Source of the DNA: CAYNWT01 sp964450955
GTDB taxonomy: Bacteria > Planctomycetota > Planctomycetia > Planctomycetales > Planctomycetaceae
Length of the DNA: 58,212 nt
Reading direction: 5' to 3'
Assembly: GCA_964450955.1 (NCBI GenBank)
Contig: CAYVFI010000042.1
Span: forward strand, 1-58,212
Both the position numbers and the translations under genes were made by a program. Positions 27,991 through 36,111 of this stretch are shown piece by piece (positions within the stretch are counted from its first letter, which is position 1; every line of letters begins with the position of its first letter). A model generated the notes under the pieces. The model did not search any database and was not told the DNA's origin. It was given only the letters and a program-made list of their open reading frames with translations.

Positions 27991-28101
27991 CAACGAACCC
28001 CCAAGCGTCATCAAAGCTAGCGGGCTGAACCACGGTTCACGGATGGACCGCGTCGTGCGCAGACTTCTCATTCTCGCGTCAGTCATCGTAAACTCGATGC
28101 A

Positions 28102-29418
28102 ATGAGTCTCGCTGGGAAAACAACTCACGTTTGGAACCGAGGCTGCCTGGTCCTCGCAGAGAACACGGACGCGTTGCTGGTTATCGGTGTTCCAAACCTG
28201 CCGTTGGAAACTCAGCAGCGTTGGCTTGGCGGTCTTCGTGCGGGCATTTGGCCGCGAGCCGCCTTCGAACAGCGCTGCGTTGCGGTCGTTAGTTCTCGAC
28301 TGGGACGCAAACTTGGCCAGCAGTCCGGTTGGTTCGATGCGTTCAGAACACTGGTCTGCCAGCTTGATCCTGAACGCGATGTGTTGATCACTGCCGACGG
28401 CACAACGGCAGATCGCTTCATCAACCGAGCAGCTAAGCTATTCGGCCTGCGCCACTTTCCTATTGCGATCAGTGAACAGTCAGCGTTCCAGCAGTTGGTT
28501 CGGTTCCGCAAGGGAACCACAACCAATCGCATTGAACTGTCCACGCCACTTGTTGAATCAACGGGCATCGATTTACCCACAAGCGATCGACTTATCGCAA
28601 CGCTTGCCGATCACGTTCGAGCACTCTTAGTGACGGGCGGAAGCCAAACTCACCGGCTGCTGTCTGAAAGGTTGGCCGATAGTGGGTTCCCGGCAGCAAC
28701 CGTGCACGTGACAAGCGAATCAAGTGTGGCCAACCAACTGGCCGACGCCGGAGCCACGCTGCGAATTCTGATTCCTTCAAACGCGCCGCAGGCTGACGTT
28801 GTCACTCCACCGGCCACAGTCACGCTGACCGCCCCACCGTTCGACGACTACCTTCTGCACTGGACCAGACGGCCTGACGAAACCTGGCCTGATGAGAATG
28901 TCGATGATTACCTGGACGGCCTTATCCTGGGCGTCGAAGCGGGCGACCGAACCGCGTTCGCCACACTTGCGCGAATCGTGGAGACTCAGATGCTGATGGC
29001 CACGTCTCACTTGATTCGTGGCAACTATCCGATGGTGTGCCTGAGCGATGTACCGCTTGAGGAACTCGCTTCACGGCGAACCTACCGCAAACACCTGCGC
29101 CGTTGGGATTACGAACCGTACGGAATTGGAGTTCGAAAGAATCGCCTACTGCAACTCGGAACGCGACCGGTGCTGTACGGAGAAGCGACTGAGTTCGAAC
29201 AGATGTCGGAAGCCGATCGGCCGTACTTCCAATTGCGGGCAACCGCCGACGCAAAAACCCAGTGGACCGACGAAGCAGAATGGAGACACGACGGCGACTT
29301 AAACCTAAGCGAACTCGGCCCCGACTTGTTTGTCTTTGTTCCGTCGCATGATGAAGCGGCCGCGATTAGCCGGCGCTGTGACTGGCCGATTGTTGTCCTG
29401 GAATCGAGTTCCGATTAG
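28102..29418 (+). CDS. Unknown protein with Rossmann-like N-terminal part and DUF2971-like C-terminal part
   Basis: A 438-aa protein I cannot assign. The first half has two alpha-beta units with glycine-rich turns (DVLITADGTTADRF at about 92 and ALLVTGGSQTHRLL at about 174), which suggest nucleotide- or sugar-binding Rossmann-like folds. The second half (about 280-430) has a pattern seen in DUF2971/AbiGi-like proteins: CLSDVPLEEL, then YEPYGIGVRKNRLLQLGTRPVLYG, then TDEAEWRHDGDL. That family includes abortive-infection proteins, but the match is by eye only. No signal peptide or membrane segment. Followed by two more poorly known genes and hemE on the same strand. Confidence 0.75.
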   Translation: MSLAGKTTHVWNRGCLVLAENTDALLVIGVPNLPLETQQRWLGGLRAGIWPRAAFEQRCVAVVSSRLGRKLGQQSGWFDAFRTLVCQLDPERDVLITADGTTADRFINRAAKLFGLRHFPIAISEQSAFQQLVRFRKGTTTNRIELSTPLVESTGIDLPTSDRLIATLADHVRALLVTGGSQTHRLLSERLADSGFPAATVHVTSESSVANQLADAGATLRILIPSNAPQADVVTPPATVTLTAPPFDDYLLHWTRRPDETWPDENVDDYLDGLILGVEAGDRTAFATLARIVETQMLMATSHLIRGNYPMVCLSDVPLEELASRRTYRKHLRRWDYEPYGIGVRKNRLLQLGTRPVLYGEATEFEQMSEADRPYFQLRATADAKTQWTDEAEWRHDGDLNLSELGPDLFVFVPSHDEAAAISRRCDWPIVVLESSSD

Positions 29419-29507
29419 TCCGAGTGTTGCCGTGAAGCAACGCGGGTATTTCGCACAATCGATTTGACAAACTTGAGTTTGCCTGGTGCACCGGAAAAAC
29501 TAAGTGC

Positions 29508-30137
29508 ATGTCCGGCCTCGAAAAATACCAACTCAATAACTCGGTGCTGACCCATTTGGCATTCCGAGTCTCCGCCCTGAACGCGTTCGATCTGCTTAAA
29601 CAGACAGCCGCAGATCCGACTCTCCGCGATTATGGATTCCTGTCCGAATTGCCACTAACTCGCGAAGTCGCGCCGCAGGTTCAACTGGATTTGCTGTCCA
29701 AGACGTGGAGAAAGGGCTGCGAAGCAAAACTGTACCCACCCACAATAGTGGACGAATGCGTGCTTCACTGTGCGTTCGAACGATGTGTCCAGCTGATATT
29801 GACGGAACCTACTACTGCTACAGGGTTTCTGACCAGCGGGCCGAAGCCGGTTGATGCGGATGAACTCACATGGTTACCTGTCAGGCTGCGTACTTTGCAG
29901 CTGACCCTGCCACTGCCGACGTCCGTTGAAGCGGCTCAGACCGTAGAATCCGTGGAATCTGGTCGCGCACAGGGGTATAACGGAATCCCCGTGGGTCCTG
30001 TCCCTCGCGATCAATTGTTCGAACTGCTCGGACGCTGGCAGGTCAATCGAAATCTCGCATGGAGCTTCGACGGCCTCCTGACACCGTCTGAAATGCTTGA
30101 AATGACTCGGTTCATGAATTCGAACCGAAGCTTCTGA
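29508..30137 (+). CDS. Hypothetical protein
   Basis: A 209-aa protein with no family I recognise. Soluble by appearance, mixed alpha-beta, two Cys residues close together in VDECVLHCAFERC (about 83-95) that could bind metal or form a disulfide, but no further motif. The C-terminal segment holds a helix with LLTPSEMLEMTRF. It follows the 438-aa unknown gene by 90 bp and precedes the RpoA-CTD-like gene by 80 bp, all on the same strand. Confidence 0.65.
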   Translation: MSGLEKYQLNNSVLTHLAFRVSALNAFDLLKQTAADPTLRDYGFLSELPLTREVAPQVQLDLLSKTWRKGCEAKLYPPTIVDECVLHCAFERCVQLILTEPTTATGFLTSGPKPVDADELTWLPVRLRTLQLTLPLPTSVEAAQTVESVESGRAQGYNGIPVGPVPRDQLFELLGRWQVNRNLAWSFDGLLTPSEMLEMTRFMNSNRSF

Positions 30138-30216
30138 TTTGTGGGAGATGTGGCTCGCGTCCAAGCCCTGCCCCGCCCTCCTCGGGCACTAAACAAATCA
30201 GCACGAGAGACGCACG

Positions 30217-30582
30217 ATGGCCACGAGTAAATCAGCTACGAAGTCGTCAGCCTCGGGTTCACGGAAGACAACTACCCGATCATCATCTGCGCGGAAGCCT
30301 ACTGTCCGTAAGGCCAGCAAACTTGGCCGTTCTCGCATTCCACTCGACGCGCCACTGAACGTCGTGTTCGAATCCGATCCTGCTGCCCGGCAGGCGTTTG
30401 ATCTTCTGGGAATCTCGACAATTCGCGAGCTACAAAAATTGGGTCCGGACGAATTAATCATCCGACTCACCAGTCCGACCAAGCAAACTGTCGGCCGAAT
30501 CCGTAAGATGCTCGCCCTTAATAACCGTTGCCTGGACGGCGACGAACGATTCGCTCTGGATATCCAAAAGCAAAAGAAATGA
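30217..30582 (+). CDS. Small basic protein with RpoA C-terminal-domain-like helix-hairpin-helix
   Basis: A 121-aa protein. Residues 1-40 are Lys/Ser/Thr/Arg/Ala-rich, like a histone H1-type tail. Residues about 58-110 resemble the alpha-CTD of RNA polymerase: a hydrophobic helix with AFDLLGISTIRELQKL, an acidic helix, a short loop, and a helix with TVGRIRKML. The alpha-CTD contacts UP-element DNA and activators, so a DNA-binding or transcription-linked role is plausible but inferred. The stop codon overlaps the hemE start (ATGA at 30579-30582), so its expression is linked to haem synthesis genes. Confidence 0.75.
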   Translation: MATSKSATKSSASGSRKTTTRSSSARKPTVRKASKLGRSRIPLDAPLNVVFESDPAARQAFDLLGISTIRELQKLGPDELIIRLTSPTKQTVGRIRKMLALNNRCLDGDERFALDIQKQKK

Positions 30583-31628
30583 CTGACGACGGCGACGTGC
30601 TTCAAAACAGCCGGTTCCTTCGCGCGGCTCGCAGGGAGCCGGTCGACACGACTCCCGTTTGGATCATGCGGCAGGCCGGCAGGTATCTGCCCGAATACAG
30701 AGCTGTGCGTGAAAAAGTCACGTTCATCGAACTGTGTAAGACTCCCGAACTGGCAACCGAAGCGACAGTCTCAGCCGTGAAGGCTTTGGGAGTCGACGCG
30801 GCCATCTTGTTTGCCGACCTGCTGCCCATTCTGGAACCGATGGGCCTGAACCTGGAATACGTGACCGGCAAAGGTCCCGTGATTCACAATCCAATCCGCA
30901 CATCGGCAGATATCGACGCCATAACAGCATTGGACAGCATCGACCCGCTGCACTTTGTCCCTGACGCGGTTCGCATGATCCGCCAGGAATTGCCAGCCAA
31001 TATCCCGCTTATCGGTTTCGCCGGCGCGCCGTTCACGCTGGCGTCGTACTGCATCGAAGGCGGCGGTTCGAAGTCGTACCAACACTGCAAGACGCTGATG
31101 TTTAGCGACGAGGGCGCGTGGTCGACGCTCATGAACAAGCTGTGCGACAGCGTCACCATGTACCTGCTTGAACAAATCAAAGCCGGATGCCAGGCCGTTC
31201 AGTTGTTCGATAGCTGGGCTGGCTGTTTGTCGCGTGACGACTACCGACGATACGCGCTGCCCTACAGTCAGAAGATTCTAAGCCGGATGCCAAAAGACTT
31301 CCCTGTCATCCACTTCGTCAATGGGAACCCGGCATTGCTGGAACTCCAACGCGAAGCTGGCGGAACCGTCATGGGTGTCGATTGGCGCAGTGATATTGGT
31401 GACGCGTGGGATCGGTTCGGACCGGACGTCGCTGTCCAGGGAAATCTGGACCCAATCACATTGTTTGCCGACCTGGACACCATCCGCGCGCGGGCGAAGG
31501 CGGTTCTTGATTCGGTTGGAAATCGCAACGGCCACATCTTTAATCTGGGACACGGTGTGTTGCCGGACATGAACCCGGACAACGTTAAAGCGCTTGTTGA
31601 GATGGTTCATGAAATGGGACAGCGCTAA
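30579..31628 (+). CDS. hemE: Uroporphyrinogen decarboxylase
   Basis: A 349-aa cytoplasmic enzyme that removes four carboxyls from uroporphyrinogen III to give coproporphyrinogen III. The ATG at 30579 overlaps the previous stop by 4 bp and places the conserved PVWIMRQAGRYLPEY at about 26-40, as expected; GFAGAPFTLASY and the C-terminal FNLGHGVLPD segment (with the HG signature) are also present. Normal length. Followed after 50 bp by the protoporphyrinogen oxidase gene, so two later steps of haem synthesis are clustered. Confidence 0.97.
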   Translation: MTDDGDVLQNSRFLRAARREPVDTTPVWIMRQAGRYLPEYRAVREKVTFIELCKTPELATEATVSAVKALGVDAAILFADLLPILEPMGLNLEYVTGKGPVIHNPIRTSADIDAITALDSIDPLHFVPDAVRMIRQELPANIPLIGFAGAPFTLASYCIEGGGSKSYQHCKTLMFSDEGAWSTLMNKLCDSVTMYLLEQIKAGCQAVQLFDSWAGCLSRDDYRRYALPYSQKILSRMPKDFPVIHFVNGNPALLELQREAGGTVMGVDWRSDIGDAWDRFGPDVAVQGNLDPITLFADLDTIRARAKAVLDSVGNRNGHIFNLGHGVLPDMNPDNVKALVEMVHEMGQR

Positions 31629-31678
31629 AAATTGCTGACTGGGCATTCACGGTTCAGCGACGTTGATGGCCGGAACTC

Positions 31679-33064
31679 ATGACTAACGCTTCAACTAACC
31701 AACGCGTCGCTGTCATTGGTGGCGGCATTACGGGACTGGCGGCCGCACACCGGCTGCTTGAACTTGGTGACGCGGAAGTTGATGTATTCGATGCGAACCC
31801 CGATCCCGGCGGACTGCTGACCACCGAACGGGTAGGCGAGTGCCTTATCGAACGCGGCGCCGATTCGTTCATCACCAACAAGCCGGCCGGTATCGAACTA
31901 TGTTTGCGGCTGGGTCTTGAATCAGAACTGATCCGCACCAACAGCGATTTCCGTCGGTCGTTGGTTCTCCACAATGGACGACCGGTCGAAGTACCGCGCG
32001 GGTTTCAACTGCTCATGCCAACGCAGTTAGAACCAATCATGGCGACGGATCTGCTATCGGACGCCGGGAAACAACGTGTTGCCCAGGAAGCCTCCATTCC
32101 CACCGCCGAAGGCCTCAAAGACGAATCGGTCGCGTCATTTGTCAAACGTCGATTCGGTGCCGAACTGTTCGAACGGCTGGCTCAACCAATGGTCGGCGGC
32201 ATCTACACTGCCGACCCGGACAAGCTAAGCATCCTGGCAACGTTGCCGCGGTTTCTGCACATGGAACAACAACACGGCAGCCTGACACAAGCCGCCGCGA
32301 TGGTCGAACCCGAAGCCTCCAGCGGCGCGCGGTACGGGCTGTTTGTTTCGCTGCGTGATGGGATTCAGCAGCTGGTCACGGCGCTGGTCAAACGAATTGA
32401 AGCTGCCGCAACAATCCACCGCGGCCGCGCTGTGCAGAATGTTTCTCGCCAAAACAATCACTGGCTTGTCACCGATGCTGGCGGAACCACAACACAGTTC
32501 GATGCAGTCATCGTGGCCACGTCGGCATGGCGCGCGGCAGATGTATTGGGCGAACACCCAAAACTTGCCAGCACGCTGACCAGCATCCCATACGCATCCA
32601 GCGCCGTTGTGTGTTCGGTACATCGACTTGCCGATATTCAGCATCCGATGGACGCGTTCGGTCTGGTCATTCCGGCCATCGAATCGCGTCGCATCCTGGC
32701 CGTTTCGTTCTCCAGCCGCAAATTCGCCAACCGCGCACCGGACGATTGTATTATCCTGCGAACCTTCGTCGGCGGCGCGATGCAGCCGGAGATGTTGCAG
32801 CATGCTGATGACGAATTGATCGCGATTGTTCGCGAAGAGCTATCAGAAATCTTCGGTGTCGGTGGAGAACCTGTCCATTCAATCGTCACGCGATACGATC
32901 GAGCCATGCCGCAGTATCACCTCGGACACACCAATCGCGTCGCGCAGATTCGAGAACACGTTGCCGGACTGGAGGGGCTCGAAATTGCCGGGAACGCTTA
33001 CGAGGGCGTCGGAATCCCGGATTCAATTCGAAGCGGCGAAGAAGCAGCGGAACGGATTCAATGA
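31679..33064 (+). CDS. hemG: Protoporphyrinogen oxidase, HemY type
   Basis: A 461-aa FAD enzyme that oxidises protoporphyrinogen IX to protoporphyrin IX. N-terminal dinucleotide fold VIGGGITGLAAAHRL at about 11-25, then the GGLLTTERV segment, and the C-terminal FAD-closing GNAYEGVGIPDSIRSGEEAA (about 437-456). Oxygen-dependent (HemY/PPOX) class rather than the flavodoxin-like E. coli HemG. It follows hemE on the same strand. Length agrees with the 450-480 aa of the family. Confidence 0.95.
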   Translation: MTNASTNQRVAVIGGGITGLAAAHRLLELGDAEVDVFDANPDPGGLLTTERVGECLIERGADSFITNKPAGIELCLRLGLESELIRTNSDFRRSLVLHNGRPVEVPRGFQLLMPTQLEPIMATDLLSDAGKQRVAQEASIPTAEGLKDESVASFVKRRFGAELFERLAQPMVGGIYTADPDKLSILATLPRFLHMEQQHGSLTQAAAMVEPEASSGARYGLFVSLRDGIQQLVTALVKRIEAAATIHRGRAVQNVSRQNNHWLVTDAGGTTTQFDAVIVATSAWRAADVLGEHPKLASTLTSIPYASSAVVCSVHRLADIQHPMDAFGLVIPAIESRRILAVSFSSRKFANRAPDDCIILRTFVGGAMQPEMLQHADDELIAIVREELSEIFGVGGEPVHSIVTRYDRAMPQYHLGHTNRVAQIREHVAGLEGLEIAGNAYEGVGIPDSIRSGEEAAERIQ

Positions 33065-33141
33065 ACATGCCGCAGGTGACTCTGTCGCCAACCGACCACT
33101 TGCTCGCACAACCTTAGCACCTTGCTCGGCGACTTTTCGGG

Positions 33142-34389
33142 TCACGCTTCTTCCAGCGTCTTCAATTCTGCTTCGAGGTTACGCAGGAATGGTTCGACGT
33201 CAGTCACCAGACCAACTGTTTGGAAGGAACCGCGGTCGCTGAGCTTAATAACCGTGGATGGGTTGATATCAACACACACAACCTTCACCCACGCGGGCAG
33301 CAGGTTGCCCACCGCAATCGAATGCAGTGTTGTGGCGATCATCAAACAGAAGTCCAGACCACGACACATCTCTCGCATTTTGACCTGAGCCTCAACGCAG
33401 TCGGTCACAACATCGGGAAGCGGGCCATCGTCGCGAATACTGCCGGCCAGCAGAAACGGAACCTCGTGCTTCACGCATTCGTACATGATGCCCGACTTGA
33501 TCACTCCTTCATCGACAGCCTTCTTAATACTGCCGACGCGACGGACGCGGTTGATCGCACGCAAGTGGTGTTCGTGTCCCGCTTCGACCGGATTCCCATG
33601 ATCCAAATCGACGCCCAGGCTGGTTCCAAACATCGAACGTTCGATGTCGTGCGTCGCCAAAGCGTTTCCGGCAAGTAACAAGTTAACGTAACCGCGTTCG
33701 ATGAGAGCCGACATGTGCTTGATGCTGCCGGTGTGAACAATCGCAGGCCCACCAACAATGGCTGTCCTGCCACCAGCCTGCTTCGTATCGAACATCTGCT
33801 GCGCGATTTGGCGAACGGCAACGCCTTTTGGTTTCTCCGTCGAAACCGCGCTGTTCATAAATTCGAACGTCTGTTTTTCTTCGCTGCGTTCGTACGGGAA
33901 CACTCGCACGCCAGCATGGCCGACCACAATTTCCATGGACTCGCGGACATCCAACATAGGAATGCACCGCGCGGTCCTGGCCTTCGGATTCACGACCAGA
34001 CCACAGTCCATTTCCTGTTCGTCAACATCGACCCACTCGCCATCCAGCCGAACCTGCGTCTTTTGGTTAGTGGTGCTGTAAAACCCTTCCGGGAACGCTG
34101 CATCCATGTTGGCTGTCACCAATCGGACGTCTTCCTGCGTGGTTCGAACCGCACCATGGTCGTTAATCTGCGCGAGTATCGCGTCCAGTTTGTCGCGCGA
34201 TTCGGCTCGAACCTCCAACAACGCCAGGCTGGCATCCTCACGTCCCTGACCGATTGCGATGTCTTTGATCTTGAACGAACCACCCGCCTGAACAATCAAG
34301 TCAAGAATCCTGGGCAGGATCAGGCTGTCGATAATGTGACCTCGAACTTCAACATCCTCGACGGCTTCAAAGGTACTTGCGTCAGCCAT
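33142..34389 (-). CDS. TIGR00300 (LOR/SDH) family protein, likely ornithine cyclodeaminase
   Basis: A 415-aa protein. Start at 34389 follows a GGAGCGA site; a longer reading adds 16 unconserved residues. The N-terminal about 100 residues (VRGHIIDSLILPRILDLI, DASLALLEVRA) are the LOR/SDH-type region, and the rest contains CGLVVNPKARTARCIPM, TAIVGGPAIVHTG, GNALATHDIE and LGVDLDHGNPVEAGHEHHLRAIN, the TIGR00300 core shared with the C-terminal part of cyanobacterial ArgZ/AgrE. Studied relatives convert ornithine to proline plus ammonia. Arginase is encoded just upstream on the same strand, which fits an arginine to ornithine to proline route. The activity here is inferred. Confidence 0.85.
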   Translation of the reverse strand: MADASTFEAVEDVEVRGHIIDSLILPRILDLIVQAGGSFKIKDIAIGQGREDASLALLEVRAESRDKLDAILAQINDHGAVRTTQEDVRLVTANMDAAFPEGFYSTTNQKTQVRLDGEWVDVDEQEMDCGLVVNPKARTARCIPMLDVRESMEIVVGHAGVRVFPYERSEEKQTFEFMNSAVSTEKPKGVAVRQIAQQMFDTKQAGGRTAIVGGPAIVHTGSIKHMSALIERGYVNLLLAGNALATHDIERSMFGTSLGVDLDHGNPVEAGHEHHLRAINRVRRVGSIKKAVDEGVIKSGIMYECVKHEVPFLLAGSIRDDGPLPDVVTDCVEAQVKMREMCRGLDFCLMIATTLHSIAVGNLLPAWVKVVCVDINPSTVIKLSDRGSFQTVGLVTDVEPFLRNLEAELKTLEEA

Positions 34390-34476
34390 GTTATCGCTCC
34401 GTGGTTCGGGTGGGACTGGCATTATAGTGAGCCACACCCAGGCCCCAAGTGCGGTGTCGAATCTGTTTCGTCATCA

Positions 34477-34512
34477 CTTACCGCGTCGGTTACCGCCTCA
34501 GTTACCGCGTCA
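34477..34512 (+). repeat. 12-bp tandem repeat, three copies
   Basis: Three near-identical 12-bp units (34477-34488, 34489-34500, 34501-34512) of the form GTTACCGCSTCR in the 250-bp region between the arginase and TIGR00300 genes. No RNA or gene is seen around them. Confidence 0.7.
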
Positions 34513-34639
34513 GAAGAACGCCGGCCTGATTGTTTTCCAAACCACACGATGTGCGTGGCCGTGGGGACCGGGACAACCGATCTCATCACGAAACTGACTT
34601 AAACCCGCCACGTCGGTCGGGGACGACGGCCACATGGTT

Positions 34640-35536
34640 TTAAGTGCGCGGCAGAATTTTCCTGCCCATCATGGAGGCGACCAGTTCCACTGCAACCATG
34701 GCGGTCTTGTTGCGTTCGTCGAGAATTGGATTCACTTCTACAACATCCAGGGAACGAACTTTGCCGCACGCGCTAAGAATTTCGGCCAGCAGATGGGCTT
34801 CTCGATAACTGAGTCCGCCCTGAACCGGGGTTCCGACTCCGGGCGCTTCTGCGGGGTCCAGGCTGTCCAGATCCAGACTGACATGAATTCGATCGCAGTT
34901 TGAGATGAGATCCAGCGTCTTCCCGGCGACAGCTGCCATACCAATGGTGTCAATATCGTGCATGGTGAAAACGTTAAGCTCTGAATCAGCAACGCGTTGG
35001 GCTTCTTCGGTGTCGACATCGCGGATGCCGATTTGAACAAAGTTCCTGGCCGGGACTGTTACTCCTTCGCCAACCTGCTTTAGTGGTTCGGCGCCTTCGC
35101 CACTCAGGACGGCGACGGGCATGCCGTGAATGTTTCCTGATGGTGATGTGTCGGGTGTGTTGAAGTCGGCGTGTGCGTCGATCCAAATCACCCCCAGCGT
35201 TTCCGGAGAACCGTGCGCGGCCGCTTTCACACTGCCGATGCTCATGCTGTGATCGCCGCCAAGAAACAACGCAAACGCACCGGTTTCAACGCACCGGCGG
35301 CCTTCCTCGAAGATACGCTCACAGACATTCGCAACGGCCTGGATTCGCTTTTCGCCGACGGATGTCTTGCCACTTTCCGGGTTCGGAACGTCAATATCGC
35401 CCAGATCCAGCACGGAATGCCCAAGCTGAACCAGGCTTCCTTCCAAACCCGCGTAACGCAGGGCGGAGGGACCCATGTCGACGCCGCGGCGCTTTTGGCC
35501 CAGGTCCATTTGGACGCCCATGAGGTGCACGTTCAT
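34640..35536 (-). CDS. rocF: Arginase
   Basis: A 298-aa manganese enzyme that splits arginine into ornithine and urea. Start at 35536 (MNVHLMGVQMDLGQ) lies behind a GGAAG site and matches the usual N-terminus. Metal-binding motifs in order: GGDHSMS, DAHADFN, and SLDLDSLDP. The substrate-specificity loop has NIHGMPVA as in true arginases rather than agmatinases. Standard length. It sits 250 bp upstream of the TIGR00300 gene on the same strand, suggesting arginine catabolism to proline, and downstream of yacG. Confidence 0.95.
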   Translation of the reverse strand: MNVHLMGVQMDLGQKRRGVDMGPSALRYAGLEGSLVQLGHSVLDLGDIDVPNPESGKTSVGEKRIQAVANVCERIFEEGRRCVETGAFALFLGGDHSMSIGSVKAAAHGSPETLGVIWIDAHADFNTPDTSPSGNIHGMPVAVLSGEGAEPLKQVGEGVTVPARNFVQIGIRDVDTEEAQRVADSELNVFTMHDIDTIGMAAVAGKTLDLISNCDRIHVSLDLDSLDPAEAPGVGTPVQGGLSYREAHLLAEILSACGKVRSLDVVEVNPILDERNKTAMVAVELVASMMGRKILPRT

Positions 35537-35655
35537 TGTTCTTCCCAATTCTCGGCGGCGTTGAGTGACGGGGCGTCTTGTGTTGTTGAGAACCGGTGCC
35601 GCGTGCGGGTCGCCCGCCGGTGGATTGGTTCGCCCTTGCAACGGGTCGCGAACGC

Positions 35656-35874
35656 TCAGGAGGTTTCAGAAGCATCGTCGGCCAGCGGGACTTCGCCCTC
35701 CATCGCCATGAGCTGAGCTTCCTGCGGATCCAGTTGATCGACAATCTTGTAGCTGCCGTCGCACCAGCGAAAGAAATCGACTTTCTGACATCGATCGCTA
35801 CAGAACGGAAACGTCTGCGGAGTCTCTTCGGGGAGATCGTTTTTACAAATGGGGCATGCTTGTCGTTTGATCAT
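35656..35874 (-). CDS. yacG: DNA gyrase inhibitor YacG-like zinc protein
   Basis: A 72-aa protein with a CX2C-X14-CX3C zinc site (Cys 7, 10, 25, 29) in the order CPIC...CSDRC and the following KVDFFRWCDGSYKI segment, which match YacG (usual length 60-70 aa). E. coli YacG binds GyrB and blocks DNA binding. The C-terminal tail is acidic. The gene is on the same strand as arginase, 120 bp upstream of it. Confidence 0.88.
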   Translation of the reverse strand: MIKRQACPICKNDLPEETPQTFPFCSDRCQKVDFFRWCDGSYKIVDQLDPQEAQLMAMEGEVPLADDASETS

Positions 35875-36111
35875 GTCTGTGTTCCTTCTGCTCGCAGTAT
35901 CTGTCGTTCGACCGGGAAATGAAACCGAATGGCCTACGCAGATATTTGGGAGGAACCGGTATCCCGGATCCGCTTCGGCAGGAATTGCGCTTGGTAAACT
36001 TTTCTGATTATTCGGGTAAGGAAACCTGGTGGACTCGGCCGATCCTGAAAGTGTGTGTAGTTCATGCGCACGCGTTGGGGTCTCACAGACTCAGGAAACC
36101 GAGTACCAAAT

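Noticed and set aside
29464..29492. Sigma-70 promoter before the gene at 29508
   Set aside because: TTGACA is perfect, but there is no -10-like box at 16-18 bp spacing.
33715..34602. 295-codon plus-strand frame
   Set aside because: It is antisense to the TIGR00300 gene, which has strong family landmarks; the frame has no protein-like motif and runs into the 12-bp repeats.
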